From the NCBI RefSeq assembly GCF_002005565.1, contig NZ_BDJC01000028.1:1-64000 (forward strand): a stretch of DNA of 64,000 nucleotides, in the 5' to 3' direction. The translations under genes and the position numbers were made by a program. The notes beneath the pieces are model-generated. The model did no database searches. It was not told where the DNA came from and worked only from the letters and a program-made list of their open reading frames with translations. This DNA comes from Streptomyces sp. JHA26 (GTDB lineage: Bacteria > Actinomycetota > Actinomycetes > Streptomycetales > Streptomycetaceae). Shown here in pieces: positions 54,761-63,197 of the stretch (positions within the stretch are counted from its first letter, which is position 1; each line of letters begins with the position of its first letter).

Positions 54761-56566
54761 TCAGCGGCGGGCATGTTCGCGGAAGCCGCGGCCCGTCTTG
54801 CGGCCGAGGCAGCCCGCGGCCACCAGGTGCTCCAGCAGCGGCGCCGGGGCCAGACCCGGGTCGCGGAACTCGCGGTGCAGCACCTTCTCGATGGCCAGCG
54901 ACACGTCCAGCCCGACCACGTCCAGCAGCTCGAACGGGCCCATCGGGTAGCCGCCGCCCAGCTTCATCGCCGCGTCGATGTCGTCGAGCGTCGCGTAGTG
55001 CTCCTGCACCATCTTGACCGCGTTGTTGAGGTACGGGAACAGCAGCGCGTTCACGATGAACCCGGCCCGGTCGCCGCAGTCCACGGCGTGCTTGCGGACC
55101 TTGGCGCAGACCTCGCGGACGGTGGCGTGCACGTCGTCCGCCGTGAGCACCGTGCGGACCACCTCGACCAGCTTCATGGCCGGCGCCGGGTTGAAGAAGT
55201 GCATGCCGATCACGTCCTGCGGGCGCGAGGTGGCGCGGGCGCAGGCGACGACGGGCAGGGAGGAGGTGGTGGTGGCCAGCACCGCGCCGGGCCTGCAGAC
55301 CTTGTCCAGCGTGGCGAACAGCTGCCGCTTGACCTCCAGGTCCTCCGCGACCGCCTCCACGGCCAGGTCGACGTCGGCGAAGTCGTCGTACGTCCCCGTC
55401 GGCGTGATCCGCTCCAGCGTCTGGGCGGCGGCCTCGGCGGTGAGCCTGCCCTTGTCGACGCCGCGCGCCAGGGACCTGCCGATGCGGGCCTTGGCCGTCC
55501 GCGCCTTCTCCGCGCTGCGGGCGGCGAGGACGACCTCGTACCCGGCCTTGGCGAACACCTCCGCGATGCCGGACGCCATGGTGCCCGAGCCCGCGACGCC
55601 CACGGAGCGCACGGGCCGGCCGGCGACGGGGGTACCGTCCGCACGCGGGGTCAGGGCGTCCGGCACCACGACCGCGCTGCCGGGCGCCTCGTACGTGTAG
55701 AAGCCGCGGCCCGCCTTGCGGCCGGTCAGGCCGGCCTCGCCGAGCTGCTTCAGAATGGGCGCGGGGGCGTGCAGACGGTCGTGCGAGGCCGCGTACATGG
55801 CCTCCAGGACCGTGCGCGCGGTGTCCACGCCGATCAGGTCCAGCAGCGCCAGCGGCCCCATCGGCAGCCCGCAGCCGAGCCGCATCGCGGCGTCGATGTC
55901 CTCGCGGGAGGCGTAGTTCGCCTCGTACATCGCCGCGGCCTGGTTGAGGTACCCGAACAGCAGCCCGTCGGCCACGAAACCGGGCCGGTCGCCCACCGCG
56001 ACGGGCTCCTTGCCGAGGTCCAGGGCGAGATCGGTGACCGCCGTGACGGCGGCCGGCGCGGTCAGCACGGAGGAGACGACCTCCACCAGCCTCATCGCCG
56101 GCGCGGGGTTGAAGAAGTGCAGGCCCAGCACCCGCTCGGGGCGGGCCGAGTCGGCGGCCAGCCGCGTCACCGACAGCGCGTTGGTGCCGGTCGCCAGGAT
56201 CGCCTCGGGGCGCACGATCCCGTCCAGCTCCCGGAAGATCTGCTGCTTGATCTCGTACGACTCCGGCGCCACCTCGATGACGAGGTCGGCGTCGGCCGCG
56301 GCCCGCAGGTCGGTGGCGGTACGGATCCGGGCGAGGGCGTCGGCGCGCTCGCCCTCGGTCAGGCGGCCGCGCTCCACGGCGCGGGCGGTGGACGCCTCCA
56401 GCGCGGCGACGGCCTTCGCGGTCTGCGCCTCGCCGATGTCGATGCCGACCACGTCACGGCCGGCCCGGGCGAGGACCTCGGCGATACCGGTGCCCATCGT
56501 GCCGAGGCCGACGACGGCGACGGTGCGGAGCGGGGACAGAGGGGTGTCGGACTGGGGAGCGGCCAT
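54761..56566 (-). CDS. Tandem-duplicated 3-hydroxyacyl-CoA dehydrogenase
   Basis: A 601-residue protein made of two complete 3-hydroxybutyryl-CoA dehydrogenase copies, about residues 15-300 and 315-600. Each has its own NAD fold (VAVVGLGTMGTGIAEVLA; VGVAGSGTMASGIAEVF), catalytic LHFFNPAPAMRLVEVV / MHFFNPAPAMKLVEVV, and C-terminal domain (GRKAGRGFYTY; GRKTGRGFREH). Single-copy enzymes are about 285 residues. It would interconvert acetoacetyl-CoA and 3-hydroxybutyryl-CoA, feeding crotonyl-CoA to ccr. GGAG lies 8 nt before ATG 56566. It lies upstream of tetR on the same strand, 139 bp away. Confidence 0.9.
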   Translation of the reverse strand: MAAPQSDTPLSPLRTVAVVGLGTMGTGIAEVLARAGRDVVGIDIGEAQTAKAVAALEASTARAVERGRLTEGERADALARIRTATDLRAAADADLVIEVAPESYEIKQQIFRELDGIVRPEAILATGTNALSVTRLAADSARPERVLGLHFFNPAPAMRLVEVVSSVLTAPAAVTAVTDLALDLGKEPVAVGDRPGFVADGLLFGYLNQAAAMYEANYASREDIDAAMRLGCGLPMGPLALLDLIGVDTARTVLEAMYAASHDRLHAPAPILKQLGEAGLTGRKAGRGFYTYEAPGSAVVVPDALTPRADGTPVAGRPVRSVGVAGSGTMASGIAEVFAKAGYEVVLAARSAEKARTAKARIGRSLARGVDKGRLTAEAAAQTLERITPTGTYDDFADVDLAVEAVAEDLEVKRQLFATLDKVCRPGAVLATTTSSLPVVACARATSRPQDVIGMHFFNPAPAMKLVEVVRTVLTADDVHATVREVCAKVRKHAVDCGDRAGFIVNALLFPYLNNAVKMVQEHYATLDDIDAAMKLGGGYPMGPFELLDVVGLDVSLAIEKVLHREFRDPGLAPAPLLEHLVAAGCLGRKTGRGFREHARR

Positions 56567-56950
56567 CGCGGGACTCCAGGAATGAGGGGTGACGACGGAA
56601 CGCCCGGGTGCGCCGGGCGGCGCACCGGGTGCGTACGGAAGGGGAAGTGCGGAGTGCGGGTGTCGCCGGGCTGCATGCGCACACGCCCGGTGCCGTCCGC
56701 CGGGCGTGCACACGCCCGGGCGGCGGCGGGGTCCGACCGGCCCTGTCCCGAGGCCGGATCGCACGGCGGTGCCCGAGGCACCGAACCTGCCGATCTGTCC
56801 CACGAAGGCCGCGTCACCAGACCGTCGTGAGGGGTGCTGCGGGTGGGTGACCCGCTCGTCTGAGATTAACTCGCGGGTAACGAGCGCGCCAGCCCCCGGT
56901 GTTCGTGATGTAGCTCCCACACGGCGTGTGACCCGCCTAACCTCGGTGCC
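56567..56950. other. 384-bp divergent region between the dehydrogenase and HEAT-repeat genes
   Basis: No gene seen. A 20-bp palindrome CCGGGCGTG-CA-CACGCCCGG (56700-56719) and several copies of CACACGCCCGG-like sequence lie in the part likely to be the dehydrogenase leader. Near the HEAT gene, CCACAC-GGC-GTGTGA (56917-56931) resembles the ccr spacer palindrome at 11 of 15 positions. TAACCT (56938-56943) is a likely -10 for the HEAT gene. Confidence 0.45.
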
Positions 56951-57544
56951 ATGGACGAAGAGTTGCGAACGCTCACGGAGCGCTTACGGGCCGAGGCGGC
57001 CGCCTCCGGGACACCGGACGCCGTGGCGGCGTGCGACCGGCTCGCGGCGGCCGGGGACCACGACGCGCTGGCCGCGGTGCTCACCGAGCCCGGACAGCCG
57101 CTGTGGGCCCGGGAGCTGGCCGCGTTCCGGCTGGGGGTGGCGGGGGACCGCCGGGCCTTCGAGTCCCTGGTGCTGCTCCTCAACCACCGCGACCCGCCGC
57201 GCTGCGCCGCCGCCGCCCACGCCCTCGCCCGACTCGGCGACCCGCGCACCGCCCGCGCCGCCGCCGCCCTCGCCACCAACGAACTGCGCGTCGCCTACGC
57301 CCTGCACCCGGTGCGCCTGCTGGTCGAACTGCGCGCCCCGGAGGCGGTGCCCGCGCTGATCACCACCCTGCAGCGCCGGCTGCGCCCGCACGACCCGTAC
57401 CGGCGCGTGGCACTGGCCTGCGTCGAAGGGCTCGGCTCGCTCGGCGACGAACGGGCCGCGCCCGTGCTGAAGGACGCCCTCGCCCACCCGGCGCTGGCCG
57501 AGGCGGCGGTGCGGGCGCTGGCGCGGATCCCGGGGCAGCGGTGA
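56951..57544 (+). CDS. HEAT-repeat (PBS lyase-like) protein
   Basis: A 197-residue helical repeat protein with three or four HEAT-like units: LWARELAAFRLGVAGDRRAF, RCAAAAHALARLGDPRTARA, and RVALACVEGLGSLGDERAAP followed by ALAEAAVRALARIPG. Such proteins are scaffolds or act on phycobilin-type or cofactor substrates; no catalytic residues are evident. ATG 56951 lies 7 nt after TAACCT with no ribosome binding site, so it is probably leaderless. Convergent with the GNAT gene, 21 bp away. Confidence 0.82.
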   Translation: MDEELRTLTERLRAEAAASGTPDAVAACDRLAAAGDHDALAAVLTEPGQPLWARELAAFRLGVAGDRRAFESLVLLLNHRDPPRCAAAAHALARLGDPRTARAAAALATNELRVAYALHPVRLLVELRAPEAVPALITTLQRRLRPHDPYRRVALACVEGLGSLGDERAAPVLKDALAHPALAEAAVRALARIPGQR

Positions 57545-57565
57545 GCCGCCGGCCGGTGCGTGCCG

Positions 57566-58093
57566 TCAGCCGGTGAGCGGCCTGGCGTACCGCACCTCGG
57601 GCACCGCGACGCCGTCCACGTCGGACGACTCCACGGCGCCGTCGGCGCGGAAACCGGCCCGCTCGTAGAAACGCCGGGCGCGGGCGTTGCCCTCGAGCAC
57701 CCACAGCAGCATCCGCGGGTGCCCGGCGGCGGCGCACCGGCGCACCGACTCACCGAGCAGGGCCCGTCCGACACCGCTGCCGAGACGCCCGGAGTCGACG
57801 TAGATCGCGTACAACTCGGCGTCCTCGGTGCGCCGTTCGCCCTCCCGGTACGGTCCGTGGCAGGCCCAGCCGACGAGGTCGCCGGCGTCGTCCTCCGCGA
57901 CCAGGTTCACCGGGCCGGCCGGTGCCCGGGCGAAGAGGGCGCGGCGCCGCCCGGCGTCCTCGGCGACGCTGAGCCCGTCGAGGTGGGACTGCGGCATCAG
58001 TCCCCGGTACGCCGACTGCCAGCCCCGCACGCGGATCTCGGAGACGCGGTCGCAGTCGGCGAGCGTCATCTCCCGCACGCGCGGCCCGCTCAC
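57566..58093 (-). CDS. GNAT-family N-acetyltransferase
   Basis: A 175-residue GCN5-type acetyltransferase. The acetyl-CoA loop is GSGVGRALLGESVRRCAAAG (about residues 107-126), with YAIYVDSGRLG before it and NARARRFYERAGFRADG after it. GTG 58093 overlaps the RidA stop (GTGA), so it is translated together with RidA. The substrate is unknown. Confidence 0.9.
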   Translation of the reverse strand: MSGPRVREMTLADCDRVSEIRVRGWQSAYRGLMPQSHLDGLSVAEDAGRRRALFARAPAGPVNLVAEDDAGDLVGWACHGPYREGERRTEDAELYAIYVDSGRLGSGVGRALLGESVRRCAAAGHPRMLLWVLEGNARARRFYERAGFRADGAVESSDVDGVAVPEVRYARPLTG

Positions 58094-58488
58094 GGGGCGA
58101 CCACCGCGAACGCCTCGATCTCCATCAGGAACTCCGGCCGCACCAGCGAGGCGACCTGCACCGCCGAGGCGGCCGGCAGCCGGTCGTCGGGTATGTGCTC
58201 GGCGCGGGCCGCGCGGATCGCGGGCAGGTGCGCCATGTCCGTGACGAAGAAGGTCAGCTTCACCACGTCGTCGAAGCCGGCACCGGCCGCGGACAGGCAG
58301 CGCCGCAGGTTCTCGAAGACCTGGCGGGCCTGGGCCGCCGCGTCGCCCTCGCCGACGATCCGGCCCTCCTCGTCCAGCGCGAGCTGGCCGGAGACGGCCA
58401 CGAACCGCCCCGTGCCGAGGACGACGTGGCTGTACTGGGCGGCGGGCGCGACGCCGTCGGGGGCGGCGATCCGGGTCAGCTCGTTCAT
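58090..58488 (-). CDS. RidA-family enamine/imine deaminase
   Basis: A 132-residue YjgF/RidA trimer-forming protein. Typical elements are YSHVVLGTGRFVAVSGQLAL, RQVFENLRRCLSAAGAGFDD, VVKLTFFVTDMAHLPAI, and FLMEIEAFAVV at the end. The catalytic Arg expected in the last third is not obvious in the usual place, so deaminase activity is uncertain. ATG 58488 fits family length; an upstream ATG at 58506 would add six residues. Coupled to the GNAT gene. A decayed RidA-like fragment lies 1.9 kb away at 60385-60553. Confidence 0.85.
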   Translation of the reverse strand: MNELTRIAAPDGVAPAAQYSHVVLGTGRFVAVSGQLALDEEGRIVGEGDAAAQARQVFENLRRCLSAAGAGFDDVVKLTFFVTDMAHLPAIRAARAEHIPDDRLPAASAVQVASLVRPEFLMEIEAFAVVAP

Positions 58489-58567
58489 GCCTCCATGGTG
58501 GACCATGGCACCGACAACGCCCCGACGGCCCGTCAGCCGCCCTCGGCGCCCTGTCCCGCCGGACCGC

Positions 58568-60145
58568 TCACCCCCGGAAGCCGAGCAGGCCGTGCAGCGT
58601 GGAGCCGCGCGAGGACGTCGACGCCGCCTTGGAGTCCAGCGGCTCCGGGGCGGGCAGCGCCGCGCACACGGCGTCGGCCTCGCCGTCGCCGCGCGGCACG
58701 GTGCCGTCGGCCAGGTAGGCGGCCAGATGCTCGTCCAGGCAGGCGTTCCCGCTCAGCGTGATGCCGTGGTTGCCGCCGCCCCGCTCGACGACCAGGCTGG
58801 AGTCGCGCAGCAGCCGGTGCACCGTGACGCCTCCCTCGTACGGGGTGGCCGCGTCACCCGTCGCCTGGAACAGGAGCGCGGGCGGCAGCTGCTGGTTGGC
58901 GACGTCCACCGCCTGCCGCGAGGCCGTCGGCCAGAAGGCGCACGGCGCGTTGTACCAGGCGTTGTTCCAGGTCATGAACGGCGCCTTCTCGTACACGTCC
59001 CAGTTGTCCTCGCGCCACCGGTCCCAGTCACGCGGCCAGTCGGCGTCGCGGCACTGCACCGAGGTGTAGATGCTGTAGCCGTTGTCGCCGGAGGCGTCCG
59101 GGGCGCCGAAGTCCTCGTACGCCTCGACGAGCGGGGCGGCGTTCCGGTCGTTGACGTACGCCGCGAACGCCTCCGCCAGGTAGGGCCAGTAGCCGTTGTA
59201 GTAGCCGCCCGGCAGGAAGGTGTCCTCCAGTTCCGCGGGGCCCACCCTGCCCCCGGCCGGGTTCTTCGCGAGCGCCGCCCGCATCCCGTACCACGCGGCC
59301 TCGATCCGCTCCGGGTCGGTGCCGAGCCCGTACGTCGAGTCGTACGTGGCGATCCAGGCCATGAAGGCGCGGTGGCGGTCATTGAAGGCGAGGTCCTGGT
59401 TGAGGTTGGCGTCGTACCAGACGTCGGTCGGGTCGACGACCGAGTCCAGGACCAGGCGCCGCACCCGCTCCGGGTGCAGCTTGGCGTAGACGGCGCCCAG
59501 GTAGGTGCCGTAGGAGTAACCGAAGTAGTTGATCCTCTCCGCGCCCAGCGCCTGCCGGATCACGTCCAGGTCCCGCGCGGCGCTGACGGTGTCGAGGTGG
59601 GGCAGGACGTCCGCGTACTTCGCGCCGCAGGCCCGCGCGAAGGACTCGGCGCGGGTGAGGTTGGCCCGCTCGACGGCCGGTGAGGTGGGCAGCGTGTCGG
59701 GGCGCACCGCGGCGAAGTGACCCGGACGGCAGTCCAGGGCCGGCTCGCTCCTGCCGACCCCCCTCGGGTCGAACCCGATGACGTCGTACTGGGCGGCCAC
59801 CTTCTTGGGCAGCGACGACGCCACGAACCCGGCGAGCGTCAGACCGCTGCCGCCGGGCCCGCCGGGGTTGACCAGCAACGGCCCCTGGTACGTCTTCGCC
59901 GTGTGCGGAACGCGGGACAGGGCCAGGGTGATCCGCCTCCCGTCCGGGCGGGCGTGGTCGAGCGGCACCGTGAGCGACGCGCACTGGAGGGCCGGGTAGT
60001 CGTCCGTGCCGCACTTCTTCCAGGTGAGCCCCGTCGCCCGCGGGGTGGGGGCGGGCAGCGGGGCACCGGCCTCGGCGGGGACGGCCGTGACGGCACCGGC
60101 CGCGAGGACGGCGGCGCCGCACAGCACGGCTGCGCGTTGTCTCAT
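58568..60145 (-). CDS. Secreted alpha/beta-hydrolase, tripeptidyl aminopeptidase type
   Basis: A 525-residue exported serine peptidase of the SlpD/SlpE/Tap group. Signal: RQRAAVLCGAAVLAAGAVTA, cleaved near PAEAGA. The alpha/beta-hydrolase core has the oxyanion region NPGGPGGSGLTLAGF, nucleophile elbow NYFGYSYGTYLG, and a TAP-like C-terminal domain ending in the catalytic His of RGGGNHGITLSGNACL. It should release N-terminal tripeptides from extracellular proteins. ATG 60145 follows GGGAG by about 5 nt. Confidence 0.9.
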   Translation of the reverse strand: MRQRAAVLCGAAVLAAGAVTAVPAEAGAPLPAPTPRATGLTWKKCGTDDYPALQCASLTVPLDHARPDGRRITLALSRVPHTAKTYQGPLLVNPGGPGGSGLTLAGFVASSLPKKVAAQYDVIGFDPRGVGRSEPALDCRPGHFAAVRPDTLPTSPAVERANLTRAESFARACGAKYADVLPHLDTVSAARDLDVIRQALGAERINYFGYSYGTYLGAVYAKLHPERVRRLVLDSVVDPTDVWYDANLNQDLAFNDRHRAFMAWIATYDSTYGLGTDPERIEAAWYGMRAALAKNPAGGRVGPAELEDTFLPGGYYNGYWPYLAEAFAAYVNDRNAAPLVEAYEDFGAPDASGDNGYSIYTSVQCRDADWPRDWDRWREDNWDVYEKAPFMTWNNAWYNAPCAFWPTASRQAVDVANQQLPPALLFQATGDAATPYEGGVTVHRLLRDSSLVVERGGGNHGITLSGNACLDEHLAAYLADGTVPRGDGEADAVCAALPAPEPLDSKAASTSSRGSTLHGLLGFRG

Positions 60146-60384
60146 GGAGGCTCCCAGGACGGAGAGGCTGACGGAGAGGCCGCGGTCCGCGTGGCTCACG
60201 GTCCTCGCCGCATCGTCCCGGGGAACGCCCCCGGAGGAACGCGTTCCGTCCGTACGTGACCCGATTGGGCCGCCGGATGCCCTCGAATGCCCCCGGAGGC
60301 CGCGTGTGCCGCAGGGGGCGGCGACCGCGGCGGCGCGGTCGCGCGGGGGACGCGCAGCCACTGCGGGGCCAGGACCTCCGCGTC
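60146..60384. other. Gap between the peptidase start and the RidA remnant
   Basis: Mostly the peptidase's upstream region. Two direct copies of a 12-bp stretch around GCCCCCGGAGG lie at about 60230 and 60289. No gene seen; the 5' part of the decayed RidA gene may extend into the right-hand end but is not recognisable. Confidence 0.4.
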
Positions 60385-60553
60385 CGTCCCGCCGGGGCCG
60401 GCACGTCCCTCGCGCACCTCGTCCGGCTCGACGTCCGCACGACCGACGTCGACCTGCTCCCGCGGCACCACGGCGTGCCGGCGGCAAGGCCGGGCGCCGC
60501 CGCGGTCGCCCCCACGACCACGGTGCCCGGCGTGACCCGACCCCCTGCGCCGC
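60385..60553 (+). pseudogene. Decayed RidA-family gene fragment
   Basis: One plus-strand frame reads RPAGAGTSLAHLVRLDVRTT, then DVDLLPRHHGVPAARPGAAA, then VAPTTTVPGVTRP. This matches the second half of RidA proteins of the type with ...VVRL-x-VYTTDVD, HHGVLAARL and TT-x-LGVTRLA. Leu residues of the family have become Pro at several positions, the N-terminal half is unrecognisable, and the conserved LVELEATAV end is missing because the frame breaks after GVTRP. It lies tail-to-tail against the XRE regulator. An intact RidA gene is 1.9 kb away. This is my alignment from memory of the family. Confidence 0.55.
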
Positions 60554-61390
60554 TCACCCGCTCGCCTGCAGCAGGCGCAGGGCCTCCTCGGAGTCCCGGT
60601 CGTCGGGCAGGTAGGCCAGGAAGTGGTGACCGGGCTCGTCCACGGCGGCCAACTTCACGTACCGCAGGCGTAGTTCCCCCACGTCAGGGTGGTGGAAGCG
60701 GCGGACCGAGGGATGGAACCCGGCCGTTTCCCGGCGCTCGTACCAACGGGCCGCGTCGTCGTCCGCCAGCAGTTCGCCGATGAGTTCGGCGAACCGCGGA
60801 TCGTCCGGCCGGCGGGCGGCCCGGGCCCGGAACTGGCCGAGCAGGGCGCGGGCCTCGCGCTCCCAGTCGGGGAGCAGGGTGCGCGCCGGCGGCCAGCGGA
60901 ACACCAGCCAGAGGAGGTTGCGCTGCTTGGGGCGCAGCCGCGCCGGATCGGTCAGCAACGCCGCGTACCCGGCGTTCCACGCCAGCAGGTCCCAGTGCGG
61001 GTCGAGCACCACGGCCGGGTGCGGCGCCATGGACTGCACCAGAGTGAGCAGGTTGCGCGACACCCAGGTGGGGACGTCGGCGGGTGGCCCGCTCTCCTCC
61101 ACGAACGACAGGACGTGTGCGGTTTCCGCGGTGTCCAGCCGAAGAACCCGCGACACCGCGCGCAGCACTTGCTCCGAGGTGCGTACCCGGCCCTGTTCGA
61201 GCCACGTGTACCAGGAGACGCTGACGCCCGCGAGCTGCGCGACCTCGGCCCGCCGCAGCCCCGGGGTCCGGCGGCCCGGGGCGTCCGCCAGGCCCATGTC
61301 CTTCGGCGTCAGCCGTTCACGGCGGGACCGCAGGAAGGCCCCCAGTTCATGGCGGGGGGACTCGCCCGGCGGCAGGGGCGCGGCGGTCAC
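60554..61390 (-). CDS. XRE-family regulator with MmyB-like ligand domain
   Basis: A 278-residue regulator. The HTH is near residues 20-75 (LGAFLRSRRERLTPKDMGL; GLRRAEVAQLAGVSVSWYTW; EQGRVRTSEQVLRAVSRVL). The C-terminal MmyB-like domain has VVLDPHWDLLAWNAGYAALL, RNLLWLVFRWPPAR and FHHPDVGELRLRYVKLA, a group reported to bind fatty-acid-like ligands. GTG 61390 begins the conserved part; the longer frame from 61456 adds an atypical leader. Divergent from an MFS exporter, a common pairing in which the regulator controls the transporter. Confidence 0.86.
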   Translation of the reverse strand: MTAAPLPPGESPRHELGAFLRSRRERLTPKDMGLADAPGRRTPGLRRAEVAQLAGVSVSWYTWLEQGRVRTSEQVLRAVSRVLRLDTAETAHVLSFVEESGPPADVPTWVSRNLLTLVQSMAPHPAVVLDPHWDLLAWNAGYAALLTDPARLRPKQRNLLWLVFRWPPARTLLPDWEREARALLGQFRARAARRPDDPRFAELIGELLADDDAARWYERRETAGFHPSVRRFHHPDVGELRLRYVKLAAVDEPGHHFLAYLPDDRDSEEALRLLQASG

Positions 61391-61715
61391 CGGCCACCCC
61401 GCCCTCGGCCGGCCCCGGCCGCCGAGGAACCACGGTCCGCAAGGGCCGGTGCGCACCTGTCCGAGGGCGACAGCCCGCCGCGCGTCATCATGCTCCCCTC
61501 GGGCGACGGGCGTCCGCCCGAACGCGGGCGCCCTCCTGTGATGCTGCCGTCAGCGGGCGCGATGCCGAACCGGCAGGCTGTGAGTGAGGGTAATAGCCGG
61601 CGCACCCCGTCCGGCGGGGCCCGGTGCTGGACTGATGACGGACCGCGTCCGCCCGGAACCGGTCCCCTCGGCCACCCGCTCTCGTCGGACCCTCCCGGAA
61701 GGAAGCGCCCACCCC
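61391..61715. other. 325-bp divergent region between XRE regulator and MFS gene
   Basis: No gene seen. The stretch around 61585-61600 (GAGGGTAATAGCC) is the only A/T-richer spot and may hold a -10 element (TAATAG), but no -35 partner stands out. No inverted repeat long enough to call an operator was found. Confidence 0.4.
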
Positions 61716-62885
61716 GTGACCACCACAGCGCCGGTACCGGCGGCAACCCTGCCCGCGTCCTCCTTGCGGCTGTTGCGCGCCGCCGGATTCGTCAGCAACT
61801 TCGACCGCTTCTGCATCGCGCCCATGCTGGTCCTCATAGGCCCTGGGCTCGGGGTCCCGCTGCCCACCGTGGTGCTGGCCGCGAGCGGCTACTACCTCGC
61901 GTACGGACTGATGCAGCCGGTGTGGGGGGTGGCCGGCGACCGCTGGGGCCGCGTACGGGTGATGCGGATCTCGCTGACCGGCGCGGCCCTGGCCGCGTCG
62001 GCCTCGGCCCTCGCTCCCGACGCCTCCGTGCTGATCGGAGCCCGCGCCTCGGCCGGCGCCTTCTTCGCCGCCTCCATCGCCGCCTCCCTGACGTACGTGG
62101 GCGACACGGTGCCCCCCGAGATCCGGCAGCGCCCCCTCAGCGAGCTGATGACCGCCTTCGCGCTGGGCACCGCCGTGGCCACGGTCGTCGCCGGGGCGCT
62201 GGCGCACTACCTCACATGGCGACTGGTGTTCGCGCTGCCAGGTCTCCTCGCCGCCTGCCTGGTGGTGGCCCTGCGCCGCCTGCCCGAGCCCGAACGCGCC
62301 CCCTGCGGATCGCTGCTGGCGCCCTTCCGCGTGGTCCTGTCGTCGCCGTGGCAGTGGTACGTCATGGCCGTGGCGATGCTGGAGGGGGCGGTGCTCCTCG
62401 GCTTCCTCACCTACCTGGCCCCGGCTCTGGAGGCACGGGGAGTTCCCCCCACCTCGGCCGGCGCGGTCGCGGCCCTCTACGGGGTCGGCTCCATGGCCGC
62501 GGCCCAGGTGGTGAAGCGGCTCGTCGGCCGGTGGCCCCCGGCCGGCCTGATCGTGGCCGGCGGGGTGCAGATGGCCGGGGCGTACCTGCTCGCCGGCTAC
62601 AGCCAGTCCACCGGGGCGCTCGTCGTGGTCGCCCTGCTCCTCGGAGGCGGCTGGTCCTTCATGCACTCCACGATCCAGTCCTGGGCGACGACGCTGTCCC
62701 CGGCGGCCCGTGCAACGGGCGTGGCCATGTTCGGTGTCGCCCTGTACGTGGGCAGCGCGGTGGCCGGCGGGCTGGCGGCCTCCACGGCTCAGGCGCACGA
62801 GTACCGCTCCTTGTTCTGGCTGGCGGCGCTCCTGACCGTGCCCTTGACGGTGGCCGCGGCGGTGGGCCGGGCGCGCTGTCGCTGA
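61716..62885 (+). CDS. MFS transporter (drug/metabolite exporter type)
   Basis: A 389-residue, 12-helix MFS protein. The loop 2-3 motif is seen as GVAGDRWGRVRVMR (about residues 70-83) after YYLAYGLMQPVW. Hydrophobic segments run regularly through to LAALLTVPLTVAAAV. GTG 61716 is preferred because sequence before it is not hydrophobic; AAGGAAG is rather distant (about 13 nt), so the start is uncertain, with ATG 61635 as an alternative. Likely an efflux pump controlled by the divergent XRE regulator. Confidence 0.85.
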   Translation: MTTTAPVPAATLPASSLRLLRAAGFVSNFDRFCIAPMLVLIGPGLGVPLPTVVLAASGYYLAYGLMQPVWGVAGDRWGRVRVMRISLTGAALAASASALAPDASVLIGARASAGAFFAASIAASLTYVGDTVPPEIRQRPLSELMTAFALGTAVATVVAGALAHYLTWRLVFALPGLLAACLVVALRRLPEPERAPCGSLLAPFRVVLSSPWQWYVMAVAMLEGAVLLGFLTYLAPALEARGVPPTSAGAVAALYGVGSMAAAQVVKRLVGRWPPAGLIVAGGVQMAGAYLLAGYSQSTGALVVVALLLGGGWSFMHSTIQSWATTLSPAARATGVAMFGVALYVGSAVAGGLAASTAQAHEYRSLFWLAALLTVPLTVAAAVGRARCR

Positions 62886-63197
62886 GAGAGGCCGGCACGT
62901 CGGCCGGGACGCCTGTCGCGGGCCTCGATCTCCGATCCCGCCCACACGACGACGTCGGCCGATGCGCGGAGGGTGCGCGCCGGGCGTCCCGGTACCGGTA
63001 CCGGTCCTCCTGCCGACGCCGGAGCCCGGGGTGCGGACCAGCGCGCTCGACGGGGCCGGGCCGCGCACGCCGGTGGAACGTGGCGTCGTCCGGTCCGGTC
63101 GGGACCCGGTGCGCGGGCGGTCCGTTCGGTGTGCGCTCACGAGGGAGAGGGGCTCGGGCCCGAGGGCGCGGCCGCGTCCGTTCCCCTCACATGCCCC
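62886..63197. other. 312-bp gap after the MFS gene
   Basis: No gene, remnant, convincing terminator or promoter seen. Translated frames are Arg/Pro/Gly-rich noise on both strands. It separates two convergent genes. Confidence 0.4.

Noticed and set aside
61716..62885. Toxin-antitoxin or defence function for the XRE/MFS pair and other small regulators.
   Set aside because: No toxin, nuclease or phage-related gene accompanies any XRE gene here; the neighbours are ordinary metabolic or transport genes.
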